From positions 116,759-180,758 of the forward strand of contig JAFKAC010000107.1 in assembly GCA_025766275.1 (NCBI GenBank): a DNA stretch of 64,000 nt, read 5' to 3'. Of this stretch, positions 12,154-22,809 are shown piece by piece. The notes under the pieces were generated by a model. It worked only from the letters and a program-made list of their open reading frames with translations, was not told where the DNA came from and did no database searches. A program made the position numbers and the translations under genes. How positions within the stretch are numbered: position 1 is the first letter of the stretch; each line of letters opens with the position of its first letter. The stretch comes from Lactarius indigo. Its lineage: Eukaryota > Basidiomycota > Agaricomycetes > Russulales > Russulaceae.

Positions 12154-15139
12154 ATGGAACACCATCCTCATAACTTTCTCGCCAATGCATTCCACCATAT
12201 GTTTGGCCGTACACGGACGTCTGTGAATGAACGTGGACATCCCGCCTCCGAGTCAGCTGGAATGTTTCGGTCGCAGTCCTCTCAGCCAATTCAACCCGTG
12301 TGTTTACCGCCGCTCAAATGCAAATGAATTTCTGATGACTTCATCTTTGTTGTAACAGGACCGTGAGGCGATGTCCTTACCAGGCTCACCCTCACCACAC
12401 CCCGTAGACGAAGACGGAGATGCTGAAATGCTTCCTGCGGGTTTCCCAAGTACCGTGCCCCGTGCCACCGTAGCACATCCATTTCCACTCACACCTGACC
12501 TATCACAATCACCATCGTTGCCGCCTTCGGGCCCCCTCGCTTCATCTTCACATTCACCAATCGATTGGGGCGTGTCACATCTCTCACACCCCTCCGTGAT
12601 AGATGACGATGCTCGTAGTGACACCTCAATGCCTCCTCTTTACGATGCGTCGGATTCGGAGTCCGGGGAGGAGCATTTCCACCGGAATGCCTACGACTTC
12701 ATGTCCGATTCGGAAGCGGATGCCCACGACGTGGAGATGACTCTTTTATTTGATGACGATGGAGACGTTGCAGCTTATCTGGATGATGCAGTACCACCAC
12801 CACTATCTGATGAGGTGACAACGGCGGAGGGCAGTGCGAACCATCATGTGACGGTTGAAGAAGTCCAAGATCAGGACTTGCCACATACTGGTGAGCGTGG
12901 GTTTGCAGCCTATTCTCGAGTGTCACGAACATTAATATGGCTTCTAGATACCGTGCCCCCTCCAAGGATTCCAGGTAGCCCGCAGCTTGGCACGTCATCA
13001 CACGTTGAACCTCATTCACACACTCTTCCTCTTCCTCATCCACACGCTCACCTACATCTACACCCACACCCACAGCCTCCTCACCCGCAACTTTACCAAC
13101 ACTTGCATCCGGTTCCACCTCAGCCTCATGCTGGGATTCAGCTTCCTACTTTTCCTGGTATGCCCGGCCTTCGTGCACAAGGCCAAGGTGATGGCCAGGT
13201 TCCTCTCCCTGGACTCCGGACTCTGTTCCAACCGCTTTTCGTAGAAGCAGTCGCCGAAGCCGGGGAGGGTCTCCGGACAGCACAAGGCAGAGGTATTCCC
13301 GGTCAAGGGCCGGGTCCTACCACTGGTCCAGACACATTACCTGCAGGAGCGACTCGCACAGGTGTCCCCATTGTGCAAGTAACATTTAATGTGCCGGTAT
13401 TTCGCCTACCCACCGACGCTCGGCCGAGACAGCAACAGCAAACAGAAGCTCAACGTCCAGCTGAGCAAGCGGCTGAACAAGAGCGCGCGTCTGCTGCGGC
13501 ACCAACAAGATCCGACAATCCCAACGCGGAAAATAACCTTAACCCACCAGCACCTAACCCAATTCCCGATGGCATTCCCAATCCATTACGTCAATTCATT
13601 GAAGCGCTCGATTTCACTCCCAATCCAAATGCTGACGGCCCGCCAGTTGGTGCACCACCAGCATTGACCGGTCTCTTGGGTTTGTTGTTTGGTCTCGGCC
13701 TTGGTTCCCCCGAGCTTCATCGCGAAGATCCTGTCAGAGCGAAGCGGCTTGTCAATGGTTTGGAAGAAGTAAGCGCAGGCTTGGTGAAGCGGATGAGGAA
13801 AATCGGCGAGGGTGCTGCTGACGGCGCTACCTGTGCTATTTGTTGGGACACACTCTTGGACGAGAGTGCTGAGTCCGCAGAGGTGCCTACCTGGGATGCC
13901 GCTTCCGATCGTGGACAAACAACTGATTCTGAACCCGGTCCCAGTGCTCCTGTAGAACCAGAAGAGCCCCTCCCAAGGGTGGTTGCGCTGCCGTGCTCGC
14001 ATGTCTTCCATAGCGGGTGTCTTGTCCCCTGGTTCTCGCGACCAAAGCAGACGACGTGTCCGACTTGTCGATTCAACGTAGATCCCGATAACTTGACCTA
14101 CGAGCCTCCGCGTCGACCTCAGACCGACCATCGTCAGCCGCCGCCGCCGCAGCAGCAGCAGCGACCAATGCCACCACACCCAGCTGCGCCGGCACCAGCC
14201 CCGGCACCAGCGCAACCAGCACAGCAGCAACAACAGCAGGATGCTTCATCTGGACCTGTGCCGCCTCCTCAACAAGTTCCCCAGCCACCCCCACTCCCCC
14301 TACCTCAACGACGAACGGTCTTTGAACACACATTCACAATTCCATTTCCACCACCTCCGTTCCCATTCCCATTACCTCAGCCAGGCAATCTTGGCCCTCA
14401 GCAAGGTCCCTTCCCTCCAATGGATCCCTTTATGTTCCAACGTACCCTCCACACTCTCCGTCAATTCTCCCCCCCTATGCAACACCGGCCACAACAGCCA
14501 CCACCGGATGGTGCTCCTCCACAGGAGGGCCCCGCTCCACCTCCGATTCCCCAGCAACCCCAGGTACGACCTCCCATGCCAGGGCAAAGGCAAGGTCTAC
14601 AGCCTCCACCGCAAGACGCCAATGCGAACGGCATGCCGCGCTTTCCTGGCCTCTTTCAGTTCGAGCTTCCACAGGTCGTTCAGATGCCAGACAATACCTG
14701 GTTTTGGGCTGCACCGTTGGGAGATCTACCACCTATGACCGCCGCGCGGCCTCCAAACCCTCCCGCGCCTCGCGCATGGGCACCGCCACCGCCACCTGGA
14801 CTGACATTACGCCAGCGGGTCGAGCAAAGCGAACGTGAGAAAGGCCTGCGCTGTGATGACATGTCGTGTGGCCTTGGGCCATCGGACGATGATCCAGAGC
14901 CGACGGCCGACCTCGCGCGTGTTGTCATCCATGCGCTCGGAGATGGGAATCCCGCGTGCGCCCACGCGTTCCACCCAGCGTGCCTGGTGAGCGCAGAACG
15001 TGTAGCGGGATGGGCGCCCGACGACGAGCGCGAGCGCGAGCGGACAGGCGGACCTGTTGAAGTTAGCTGCCCCGTGTGCCGTGCCGTTGGCGCTGTCGCG
15101 CATGGTGATTGGAAGAAGGGCGTGCAGGCCCTCGCGTGA
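12154..15139 (+). CDS. Large RING-H2 E3 ubiquitin ligase candidate with second C-terminal RING-like domain
   Basis: Exons 12154-12297, 12359-12890 and 12948-15139 join in frame to a 955-residue protein. Exon 1 starts MEHHPHNFLANAFHHMFG. The second intron (57 bases, GTGAGC...CTAG) keeps the frame open even if retained. The N-terminal third is acidic, serine-rich sequence, followed by a His/Pro/Leu-rich stretch. A RING-H2 finger begins CAICWDTLLD and, after an acidic insert, continues LPCSHVFHSGCLVPWF and TTCPTCRF, giving a full set of zinc ligands. Pro/Gln-rich low-complexity sequence of about 250 residues follows. The extreme C-terminus has another Cys/His cluster: LRCDDMSCG, CAHAFHPACLVS and VSCPVCRAVG. 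The expected role is E2-dependent ubiquitin transfer. No membrane helix or signal peptide is obvious. It is not assigned to a named yeast gene. Confidence 0.85.
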
Positions 15140-15367
15140 GTCGCAGTCCGGTGGCCTTGTTTTTCACCTCGTGATATCGATTTGAATCTTTTTCTCCCTC
15201 TGTCACTTCTCTCTGTAATTCATCACAAATTATGAGATACGCATTCCAGTTAATTTCAGGGCAGTATTATAGACTGTAGTTGATTGGGTCTGATAAAAAC
15301 GGACACGTTCTCCACGTGTATCACTGAACTGTGACATAATAGCACCACAGCAGAGTTCCCTCGTACC

Positions 15368-16436
15368 ATGTCTATCAGATATCTTACAGCCAGGCTAGCA
15401 CAACAGGTATGTCCGCGCTGAACGAGATCTTTCTCCCGACGGATGACCTGCACAGATCGATGAAGAACTCATGGGCGCCGCGGGAGCCTTTAGCTTAGAT
15501 CAGGCGAGTGGGATGCCCGGTGCCTGCAATATGTGCACCCCCTTAACTGGATTTCGGTCGTAGCTTATGGAACTCGCTGGCCTTGCATGCGCCCAGACCC
15601 TCGCGACGGTCTATGACAAGGAACGGTATCCGCGCGTGTTGGTCTGCTGCGGACCAGGAAACCAAGGGGGAGACGGACTAGTCGCTGCGCGTCACTTGGG
15701 TGCGGCGACGGACGTGTCAGTATAAACGTCGCTTATTGAATCACACTCTCAGGGATGTTTGGGTATAAGCCGGTGATCTGGATGCCGAAGGTGTCGTCAT
15801 TTGCGCTGTGTCACCATCCTTGTTCTCAACACAATCAGCAGCCAGGATCGAAGGACATATACAAGGTCAGGGGCATTTTGTTTCTTCACGGACTGCCTTT
15901 GCTGATGGCTGCCCCGCAGCGCCTACACAAGCAATGCACGAACATGGACATCCCGACGCTCCCCGCCTCGGACCCTTCGCAGGCGGAGAGTACGCTTTCG
16001 ACCGCGCTCGCCTCAAGCGACGTCGTGCTCGACGCGATCTTCGGCTTCTCTTTCCAGCCTCCCGTGCGTGCCCCGTTCGACGCCGCGCTTCCGCTCCTTG
16101 CGCGCGCGAACATTCCCATCGTGTCCGTCGACATCCCGTCGGGCTGGGACGTCGAGCGCGGGGACGCCGAGGGACGCGGACTGCAGCCGGACGTGCTGGT
16201 CAGCCTCACCGCGCCGAAGGAGGGCGTTCGGAGGTTCAGGGGGCGGCATTTCCTCGGGGGGCGATTCGTATCGAGGTGGGCGTGTGCTTGTGGGAGAGCT
16301 AAAATGACTTGGAACTGACGTGGGTGGTGCGCGTGTGAACAGGTCTGTGGAAGAAAGATACGAACTTAATCTGCCGGGGTATCCCGGTGTTGCACAGATA
16401 GTCGAACTGGCTTCGCAGGACGGGGGTCGTTTGTAA
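15368..16436 (+). CDS. NNR1: NAD(P)H-hydrate epimerase (YjeF N-terminal family)
   Basis: Metabolite-repair enzyme that interconverts the R and S forms of damaged, hydrated NADH/NADPH so that a dehydratase can restore the cofactor. Exon 1 (15368-15406) encodes [13 protein letters not shown]. Later exons give [54 protein letters not shown] (the nucleotide-binding loop), [15 protein letters not shown], the loop ending [17 protein letters not shown], and [15 protein letters not shown] with the family IPSGW motif. The C-terminus [17 protein letters not shown] ends at TAA 16434-16436. About 240-250 residues is normal for the family. One intron (15504-15563) needs a GC donor. No mitochondrial presequence is evident. 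The RING gene ends 228 bases upstream and the MYND gene starts 143 bases downstream, both on the same strand. Confidence 0.9.
15504..15563 (+). other. GC-AG intron in the NAD(P)HX epimerase gene
   Basis: The reading frame requires removal of 60 bases that start GCGAGT and end GTAG, joining LDQ to LMELAGLA, the conserved family sequence. The only nearby GT (3 bases inside) would shift the frame. GC-AG introns are a known minority class in fungi. Confidence 0.75.
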
Positions 16437-16579
16437 CTCGGTTAATCTGTTGTTTCGGTGTGGGGGCTGTGTAATCTTATCGGGTGCTACGCGTGTGACT
16501 TTCGCGTTCGATGATTTTTACTTTAACTTTTCCCTTAATTTCGCCTCCGACAGTCGATCTCTCGTTCTCTCTTACTACG

Positions 16580-17878
16580 ATGCCAGCCAAAAAATGTCGC
16601 TTCTACTCTCCAACGCAGCCTCCGAGCCTATCCATGAGCGAGCTCGTCTGTAAGACGCTTGACCACGACGCGACGGACGTCCTGATCGACAAGTGGCTCG
16701 AGCACCGCAACGACGCGTACTGGGAGTGGTTTATGCGCGTGCGCGAACGCAGACATACGGCCTTGCATACTCTACAGCGCGGAGAACAGCTGCTTGCTTG
16801 GAGCAAGGGCGACTTTGTTCCAGAGAACATTTTCATGCGTACGGTCGATACCGCTCGCATGATCCCCCTCGACCGTACATGGACCACGCATGTGTACCAC
16901 CATCGCTCGATGCAGGACCGGAAGCTGTCCATGATGCCGGTGGTATTCACGATGGTGTGTGGCGCCTACACTGTGCGCATCACGTTCGCGGTCTGAAGAG
17001 CTCGATGATGCAGCTCCCCGAACTCATGCTCCTGCGCGGCATGCACGACCACGGTTGCGATGACATCTTCATCATCGTCACGGATATGAAACGAGCCGAG
17101 ATGGACGCCGCCACTGAATATTTCAAATTTGTCTGTCGATACACGTTCGGCCAGACGGTGAAGCGCAAAGCGGAGCGGGAGATACACTATCGACGTGAGG
17201 ATTATATGCTCTCTGCGCCGCACGGCGTGCCAGTAGTACCCCCCATCCGCTCACGTCCCCGTGGCAGACGCGCGACTCAAGTACGCGCTCGAGCACCAGC
17301 GCCGCACGCCCTGTTTCCCGCAGATCGACCTCATCTTCCGCGCGATCCTCTACGAGCGGCGTCCGCCCTTCATCGTGCTCTTCTCGCACCAGACGACCTC
17401 CTACTCGCAGATACTCTTCACCCACCCCGTCTTCGTCCCCGCCGCAGACATATTCCTCGACTTCCCCTCGGGCTGCCCAAACCCATGCTGCACCGAGGAC
17501 TGCGAGATGATTCGCTTCCCCCGCAACGGGATCGAAAGCGCAGTCGTCCTCCCGCTCAAGCGCGGCACTGGCTGCTGCTTCCGCCGCGTGCGTGCGCGCG
17601 AGATGTGCAATTGGGTAGACTGCGACGTCGCGTTCTCAGAGGAGAACGCATCGCGCAACGCCGGTGGGGGGGAAGGCGGCAGCGAGTGCGCGTCGTCCGT
17701 GAGTGGGAAGGGGAGTAGCACTGGCCCGGGCCCTGATGTCGCACGATCGGCGGTTCGCGGACAGGTCTGCGGCAAATGCAAGTTAGTCAAGTACTGCTCG
17801 GCAGAACACCAGCGTAGGGACTGGGAGGAGCATCGCCGGCTCTGTGCCAGACCGGCGCAGGGGGAGGAAAAAGAGTGA
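16580..17878 (+). CDS. MYND zinc-finger protein
   Basis: The ATG at 16580 begins MPAKKCRFYSPTQPPSLSMS. The first exon runs to about 16953 and ends MMPVVFTM. A short intron follows, then an exon with LPELMLLRGMHDHGCDDIF and MDAATEYFKFVCRYTFG. A second intron (donor about 17201, GTGAGG) leads in frame to ARLKYALEHQRRTPCF. The C-terminus is a MYND finger: CNWVDCDVAFSEEN, a Gly/Ser-rich insert of about 45 residues, then QVCGKCKLVKYCSAEHQRRD and HRRLC, which give the C/H ligand pattern of this protein-interaction domain. The N-terminal 250 residues contain no enzyme signature I recognise (no SET domain). Basidiomycete genomes hold many such MYND proteins of unknown role. The insert between the second and third ligand pairs is unusually long. 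Confidence 0.78.
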
Positions 17879-17893
17879 AGTTGTAAGTTTCTA

Positions 17894-17920
17894 TTGTTGT
17901 TGTTGTTGTTGTTGTTGTTG
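17894..17920. repeat. (TTG)9 microsatellite
   Basis: Nine uninterrupted TTG units starting 15 bases after the MYND stop codon, so within the likely 3' UTR. Confidence 0.9.
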
Positions 17921-18835
17921 TAGGAGATTGGCTGCTTGCGCCGAGTTTTTGTGATCGATGGGGGGCCTCACTTCGCTAGCCCGAGTTGTGGTTGTTTGAT
18001 GATAGGATAGGATATCACTTGTGCCCATACGTTGTACGATGGAATAACACGCCGATGCCACGACGTACACGTGCCCTACGCATCGATTTTAGTCTTTGCG
18101 GACTGGACCAACGTGCGTCGTGCTGCTTGCTGTCTTCCAAGTAGCACAACTGGCGTGCATGTTGCGCTCGTACCGTTACTACGGTTTCTTCTGGTCTTTT
18201 CATCTGTGGCGAGGTGCGTGTGTCTCACTCGTGTCGACTACGCCCCCTGGCACCTCGGGATTAAAGCGAGCCGAGAAGTCCCTCCGGAGTCTCACCTTAA
18301 AGCTAGAGAAGAACACAATCTAGGTTGATAGGTTCTATTCTGTGGGGAAGTCCATCAAACAAAGCTATTGTCTCTGCCGGCTGGGCCCATTCGCGGTGGG
18401 CCTGAAGGATTGGACGGATGGCACGACCCAAGGAGCGATGTTTAGGGGTATCAACTTATAAAAATTTCTGTTCTTGTGCCTCTTTTCTCGTTTCACTGGC
18501 GCCTTACTTTGCCCACAGGTTGCAATCTTAAAGGACTGATGGAACGGTTAAGTAACTAGCAGCCGCAGCGCGCGCTATGCTTAATTATCTCCATAGAGCT
18601 CAAGCCGCTTGTCTTCCAGCCCGATCACACGGGAAAGGCAATCACCCAAATCCGATATCGCTACGACTCAACGCACGGTACGGCTCAAATCTTTCTGGTA
18701 AAACGAACTGGGAAACGTGTCCTGTCCGGCTCTTGGTGAGTGGATTGAATGGTTTTGATGCCTCCATGCGTGCTGCCGCCGGTGAGACCGGGTGACCATG
18801 CATGTGCACTCCCATTTGCAACGGGGAGCGCCCGA

Positions 18836-18867
18836 GCGAACGAACGAACGAGCAAGCAAGCAAGCAG
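18836..18867. repeat. Tetranucleotide run (GAAC)n then (AAGC)n
   Basis: Three or four GAAC units pass directly into AAGC/GCAA units. Imperfect short tandem repeat in non-coding DNA. Confidence 0.7.
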
Positions 18868-20554
18868 ACCACACAAGCAAAACCTTACCACACCGGCGCC
18901 CCCCTCTCTTCTTCCCTCCTCCTTCTGTCTTTCCTTGGGTAGATTCGACTCCATGAAGAAACTTTTAGCCTTTTCTTTGTCAGTTCGTGCCCCGCGCGCT
19001 TTCGCCTCGCCCCTTCTCGCCCCGCCCCGTCCTTCGCTTTATTTCTTCTTTGCGTTCCTTCTTCCCCCGGTTACCGCACTCGTGACCCGACTTGATTGGC
19101 CCGGTCTTGTTAATGAGCGTATCTACTCCAAGCTCCCCTCCCTTGGCGCACCGCTGCAACCTGTTCCCACGCGGCCTGTGTGGCGCTTACGTGCACGCGC
19201 GCACGGCCTTCGAGACGTCCATCTCAAACGCTGTCACCTGAGGAGCGGTGTTGCTTCCTGTACGACGCCACCTCCCACCGCAACTGCGAACCAAGCAAAG
19301 CAGCTCTGAGGGCTTGTATAGGTCTAGTACAGCCCCCAGGCCCGCTTGCTTCTTTACTCTTTCAGTCGATTTGGGTCGCTGTGCAACAACATTGGACCCA
19401 CTCGTAGCTTCGATTTCCGTAGTCTCAGGTCAAAACGGTGGTCTAGGCCTGGCCATCGAACCCCCATTGGTATAGATCCTAAGCCATCGGTCCTCGTTTT
19501 CTCGTCTTCTTTCTTGGAAATCCTTTCCCTTCGATCAGACCTTTCTGGGTTACCAATACAAAACCAAACGCGCGCGAGAGCATCCGTTTCGCGGCACGAG
19601 TGCGGCCTCGGCCATGCCTCGTGCAGAATGATATTCATCTCTCTCTTACAGTGACAGGGGGTTAGGAGGGGAGCCTAGGGCGCTCCGTCGCTATGCGTCG
19701 CGACGTGATTTCTTCCGTCCATATATCTGTACGCCCGAACGCCCCGATAGAGGTGTCGGCATACATTCATTCCCCTCTCTCCTTTCCGACAGATACGCGC
19801 GTTGAGTTTCAACCCCATCAATCGCGCGGCGCGTGATGCCGATCGGTATGAGGAGGAGGGGTAAAATGATCGGGTATATGCATACATACGTGTGTGTGCT
19901 TCCCTTTCCTTTTTTTCTTTCTTGGTTTGTTATTCAAGAAACGTTTTGCCTCGCGTCTGCACTCGGCTCTTCGCCCCACACCCGTTGCGCCGTCCGGATC
20001 ATCGTCGTGTGCATGATGCATGATGCATCGGTTGTGTGAAGAGTAGACAGTCAGATGGTCGTGTTCGGGTGGTGAGATGGGGTCGATCATCTACCCGTCT
20101 TACTTTAGTCCCATTTTTCCCTGTGACTCACGCAAGCTCCGCGACTTTTTATTGCGTGCGCGATCGGAAAGTACATTAACACATTTCCGGTTCACGAAAC
20201 GTGATACTTGTGAGCAGGCGGGCGTATCCCAATATCACGCCAATAATGTTCCACATTTCATTTACCTCTCCACCACTCCAGCACGTTGTCAGCCAGAATT
20301 CAATTAGCCCCTTCCCCGATATCTCGGGGCGCCGGGAGAAGACAGGTATTTTGTGGAAGAGGGGGAGGACGAGAGATGGTGGCGCAGCAGCACGCCAAAA
20401 ATCAAGCCCACTTCCCGTGATTGCTCCCGTCCTTTCGATCAGCACAAAGCAAGATGCTTCCCTTTTTGTGCAGTGTTACAAGACGTCCATTGGTCATTGT
20501 AGAGTACGAGATTACTATCAGTATCCAACATAGCAGTAGACAGGACGAACGATT

Positions 20555-20588
20555 CACCCCCAAATGCAGCAGAGTACATTTGGGGGTG
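20555..20588. repeat. Perfect 12-bp inverted repeat, 10-base loop
   Basis: CACCCCCAAATG and its exact reverse complement CATTTGGGGGTG flank a 10-base spacer. It lies about 380 bases beyond the DUF6699 stop codon, on that gene's 3' side. It could form a stable stem in RNA from either strand. The role is unknown. Confidence 0.8.
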
Positions 20589-20964
20589 AGACCACAGTCG
20601 GAAGCGAACTACGGCTACATCTCCGGGACCAGCGCGGAAGGAGGAAACGAGATGGTGGTATAAGTACATCGCGATGAGCGGGGGAGTAATAAGAACAACA
20701 ACCAAGAAAAGACAAATAAAACACACTGGTCCCCTAGACGGCCTAACATAACGATATCAGAGAAAGAGGGAGAGAGGGAGGGGGGCGTAATCAAACATGA
20801 ATGCGTGACAGATGCAATTGCGAGGGTATGGATGAAAAAAAATGAAAATGCAAGGAGATAAACGTAAGTACACAGACGAAATGAGGGTGGTCGTGGCGGG
20901 ATGATCAAGATGGGAGGAGGATTGAGGCACAGGTTTTGATCGCGAGGGGGCGGGAGCCGGGGCG

Positions 20965-22079
20965 CTACCGGGATAGTGGAGAGCCGACTTTGAGGCACCA
21001 GCAGCCGTCGGGGTAGCGCGAGTCAGACCCGCGCCAATCAAGCCCGAGGAAGAGCGTCTTTCCTTCGAGAAGGTCGCTTCTGCGGACTCCCTTCTTGGCT
21101 GCGGCGCCCTCTGGTGTGGGCGGGCGGCGGCGCTCGATATCGCGCACGCGGGACTGGTGGATGGTGCGTTCGGTGGTGGTGAGCACGACGTTGTACGTGT
21201 CGCGGATCGCCTCGAAGACGTCCACGCAGCGGATGCCCGACTGCCGTGCAACGTGGACGGGCCAGTCCGGCAGTTCCGCGCAGTGGATCACCATCTCCGT
21301 GAGGCTCGGCTCCGCCGCAGACTTGTTTCGCTCTGGCACGGACAGCGGCCGCGCGCTGCCATGTCGTCCCTCCGCGAGCAGGATCTCGTCCACCTCGTGC
21401 GCAAAGTCGAACTTGACCTTGCCCTTTGAGCGTTGGGCATCGAAGGGTAGGAGCTTCCAGTGCAGCGTCGCCGGCGGTGAGCTACGGTTACTGCTGGTGG
21501 AGGAGTCTGCGGGGGCGATTGAGCGTTTCGCGAACTCGTTAGTCTGAAACGAAACGCACTCGCGGAGTTTGCAAGGTGAGGGGGTCTGCTCTTGGACGAC
21601 CGGCTCTGCGACGTCCTCAGGGGCGGAGGCTTTTCGGAGGAAGAGGCGTAGCCATCTCGATCCTGCTGCACCAGAGACGCCCTGAAGACGACCGAAGACT
21701 CGGAGCTGCCTTTGATAACGAATATGATTACATCAGCATCATTCTCACTGCTCGGGTCGGTGCTCATACCTGACTTCAAGATTCCCTTCAACGGCGGTGG
21801 GGGTGGCGCTAGGGGTGATCGCACGGCCTGGGAGGTGGGGCGGGTGCGTTGCGATGAAGAGGATTCTGCTGAGGAGGAGTAACCGGATTCGTCCGTGCGA
21901 TGTCGACGATGATGCGACGTAGATATCGATGGTTTGGGAGTCGGCGGGGGCTGTGACCTCGGGATCATGATTGGGGAAGCGGCGAGCAGGCGTCCGATTT
22001 CGGGCAGCGGGCAAGGGTTCATGCGGGGGGCGGTGGGAGTTGGGGGGGCCCCACGAGGTTGATGTCTTGTCGCGAGCAT
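20965..22079 (-). CDS. DUF6699 domain protein
   Basis: Basidiomycete family of unknown function. The ATG at 22079 begins MLATRHQPRGAPPTPTAPRM; an internal ATG at about 22022 is also possible. The N-terminus is proline/serine-rich and contains DESGYSSSAESSSSQ and PPPPLKGILKSG. An intron (donor after ILKS, acceptor near 21687) joins to VSGAAGSRWLRLFLRKAS and then the conserved region. The DUF6699-like part reads LHWKLLPFDAQRSKGKVKFD, SLTEMVIHCAELPDWPVHV and GIRCVDVFEAIRDTYNVVLT, and ends with FLGLDWRG and DGCWCLKVGSPLSR before TGA at 20965-20967. The domain is small and usually found at the C-terminus of low-complexity proteins, as here. It is divergent from NOP56 with 730 bases between start codons. 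Function and location are unknown. Confidence 0.75.
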
Positions 22080-22809
22080 CGTCTAGCGATTGAATGAATT
22101 AGGTCGTAAAGCGCGTGGGGGGAAAGAGGGAAACCAAAGGTGAAAAGATAGAACTGCAATACGGATCGATACGTGGTCAGTCCAAGATATAGTCGTGGAG
22201 AGGGCAAGGACTACCTAGAAATAGGGGGGACGGCCGGGGATAAGCAGGGAGGGTGATATCGGATTGTCAGCCGCGGAGCCCCCGCATTCGAGGACTTGCA
22301 GCCTTATGAACCTGCTGCGAGCGGGGGAGGGAAGGCGTGGCGTGAAGGGGAGGGAGAAAGGAACACGAGCCGAAGGGCGCGGCGAGGAGAGATATATGTC
22401 CTGCCGTTTGACACGAGGCGATGACCGTGCGCAATCTCGTACCTATCCTGGTCCGCACGAGGGTATCGTGAAACCAATCGCGTCGGTTTTCCGTCCGGGT
22501 TTACTCTGTAGTAGTTCAGTCAATTGACGCTCGACCAGTGCGATTATCTATAGTCGACCCCACAAGCGCCAGCCCAGCCACGAGACGTCCGGGCTGTGTT
22601 TGACTTGCTATGCTAGCCCCATTGTGCTTGGGTGGCGTCTAGCGCTTGCATGGACCGCAGTAAACCGGTGAGCTGCTCGACATGAGGCACTGCATGAGCA
22701 CCAACCCCGATCTATGGAACGTTCCTAGTCCAGCCCCGTGCCGACATTACATAATCATTGTCCCCAACTCCCGTCCTCGTCCTCGTCCCCGGCGTTCCCC
22801 CCAGCCAGG
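22080..22809. promoter_or_regulatory. Shared 5' region of DUF6699 gene and NOP56
   Basis: 730 bases between two divergent start codons. It contains purine-rich GA tracts (22320-22395) and pyrimidine-rich sequence just before the NOP56 ATG (22756-22800). No coding exon is supported. It must contain promoters for both genes. Confidence 0.55.

Larger units (their letters stand above)
17879..20964. other. 3.1 kb without a recognisable gene
   Basis: Between the convergent ends of the MYND gene and the DUF6699 gene. It holds a (TTG)9 microsatellite at 17894-17920, a GAAC/AAGC tetranucleotide run near 18836-18867, CT-rich sequence around 18900-19060 and a strong hairpin at 20555-20588. The longest open frame (18749-19309, +) is proline- and arginine-rich and has no family resemblance. 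A transcribed non-coding locus cannot be excluded. Confidence 0.55.

Noticed and set aside
13586..14333. Long open frames antisense to the RING gene
   Set aside because: They mirror the GC-rich proline/glutamine codons of the sense gene and have no independent features.
18749..19309. 186-codon open frame on the + strand
   Set aside because: Composition follows a GAAC/AAGC repeat and CT-rich tract; no domain, no plausible splice partners.
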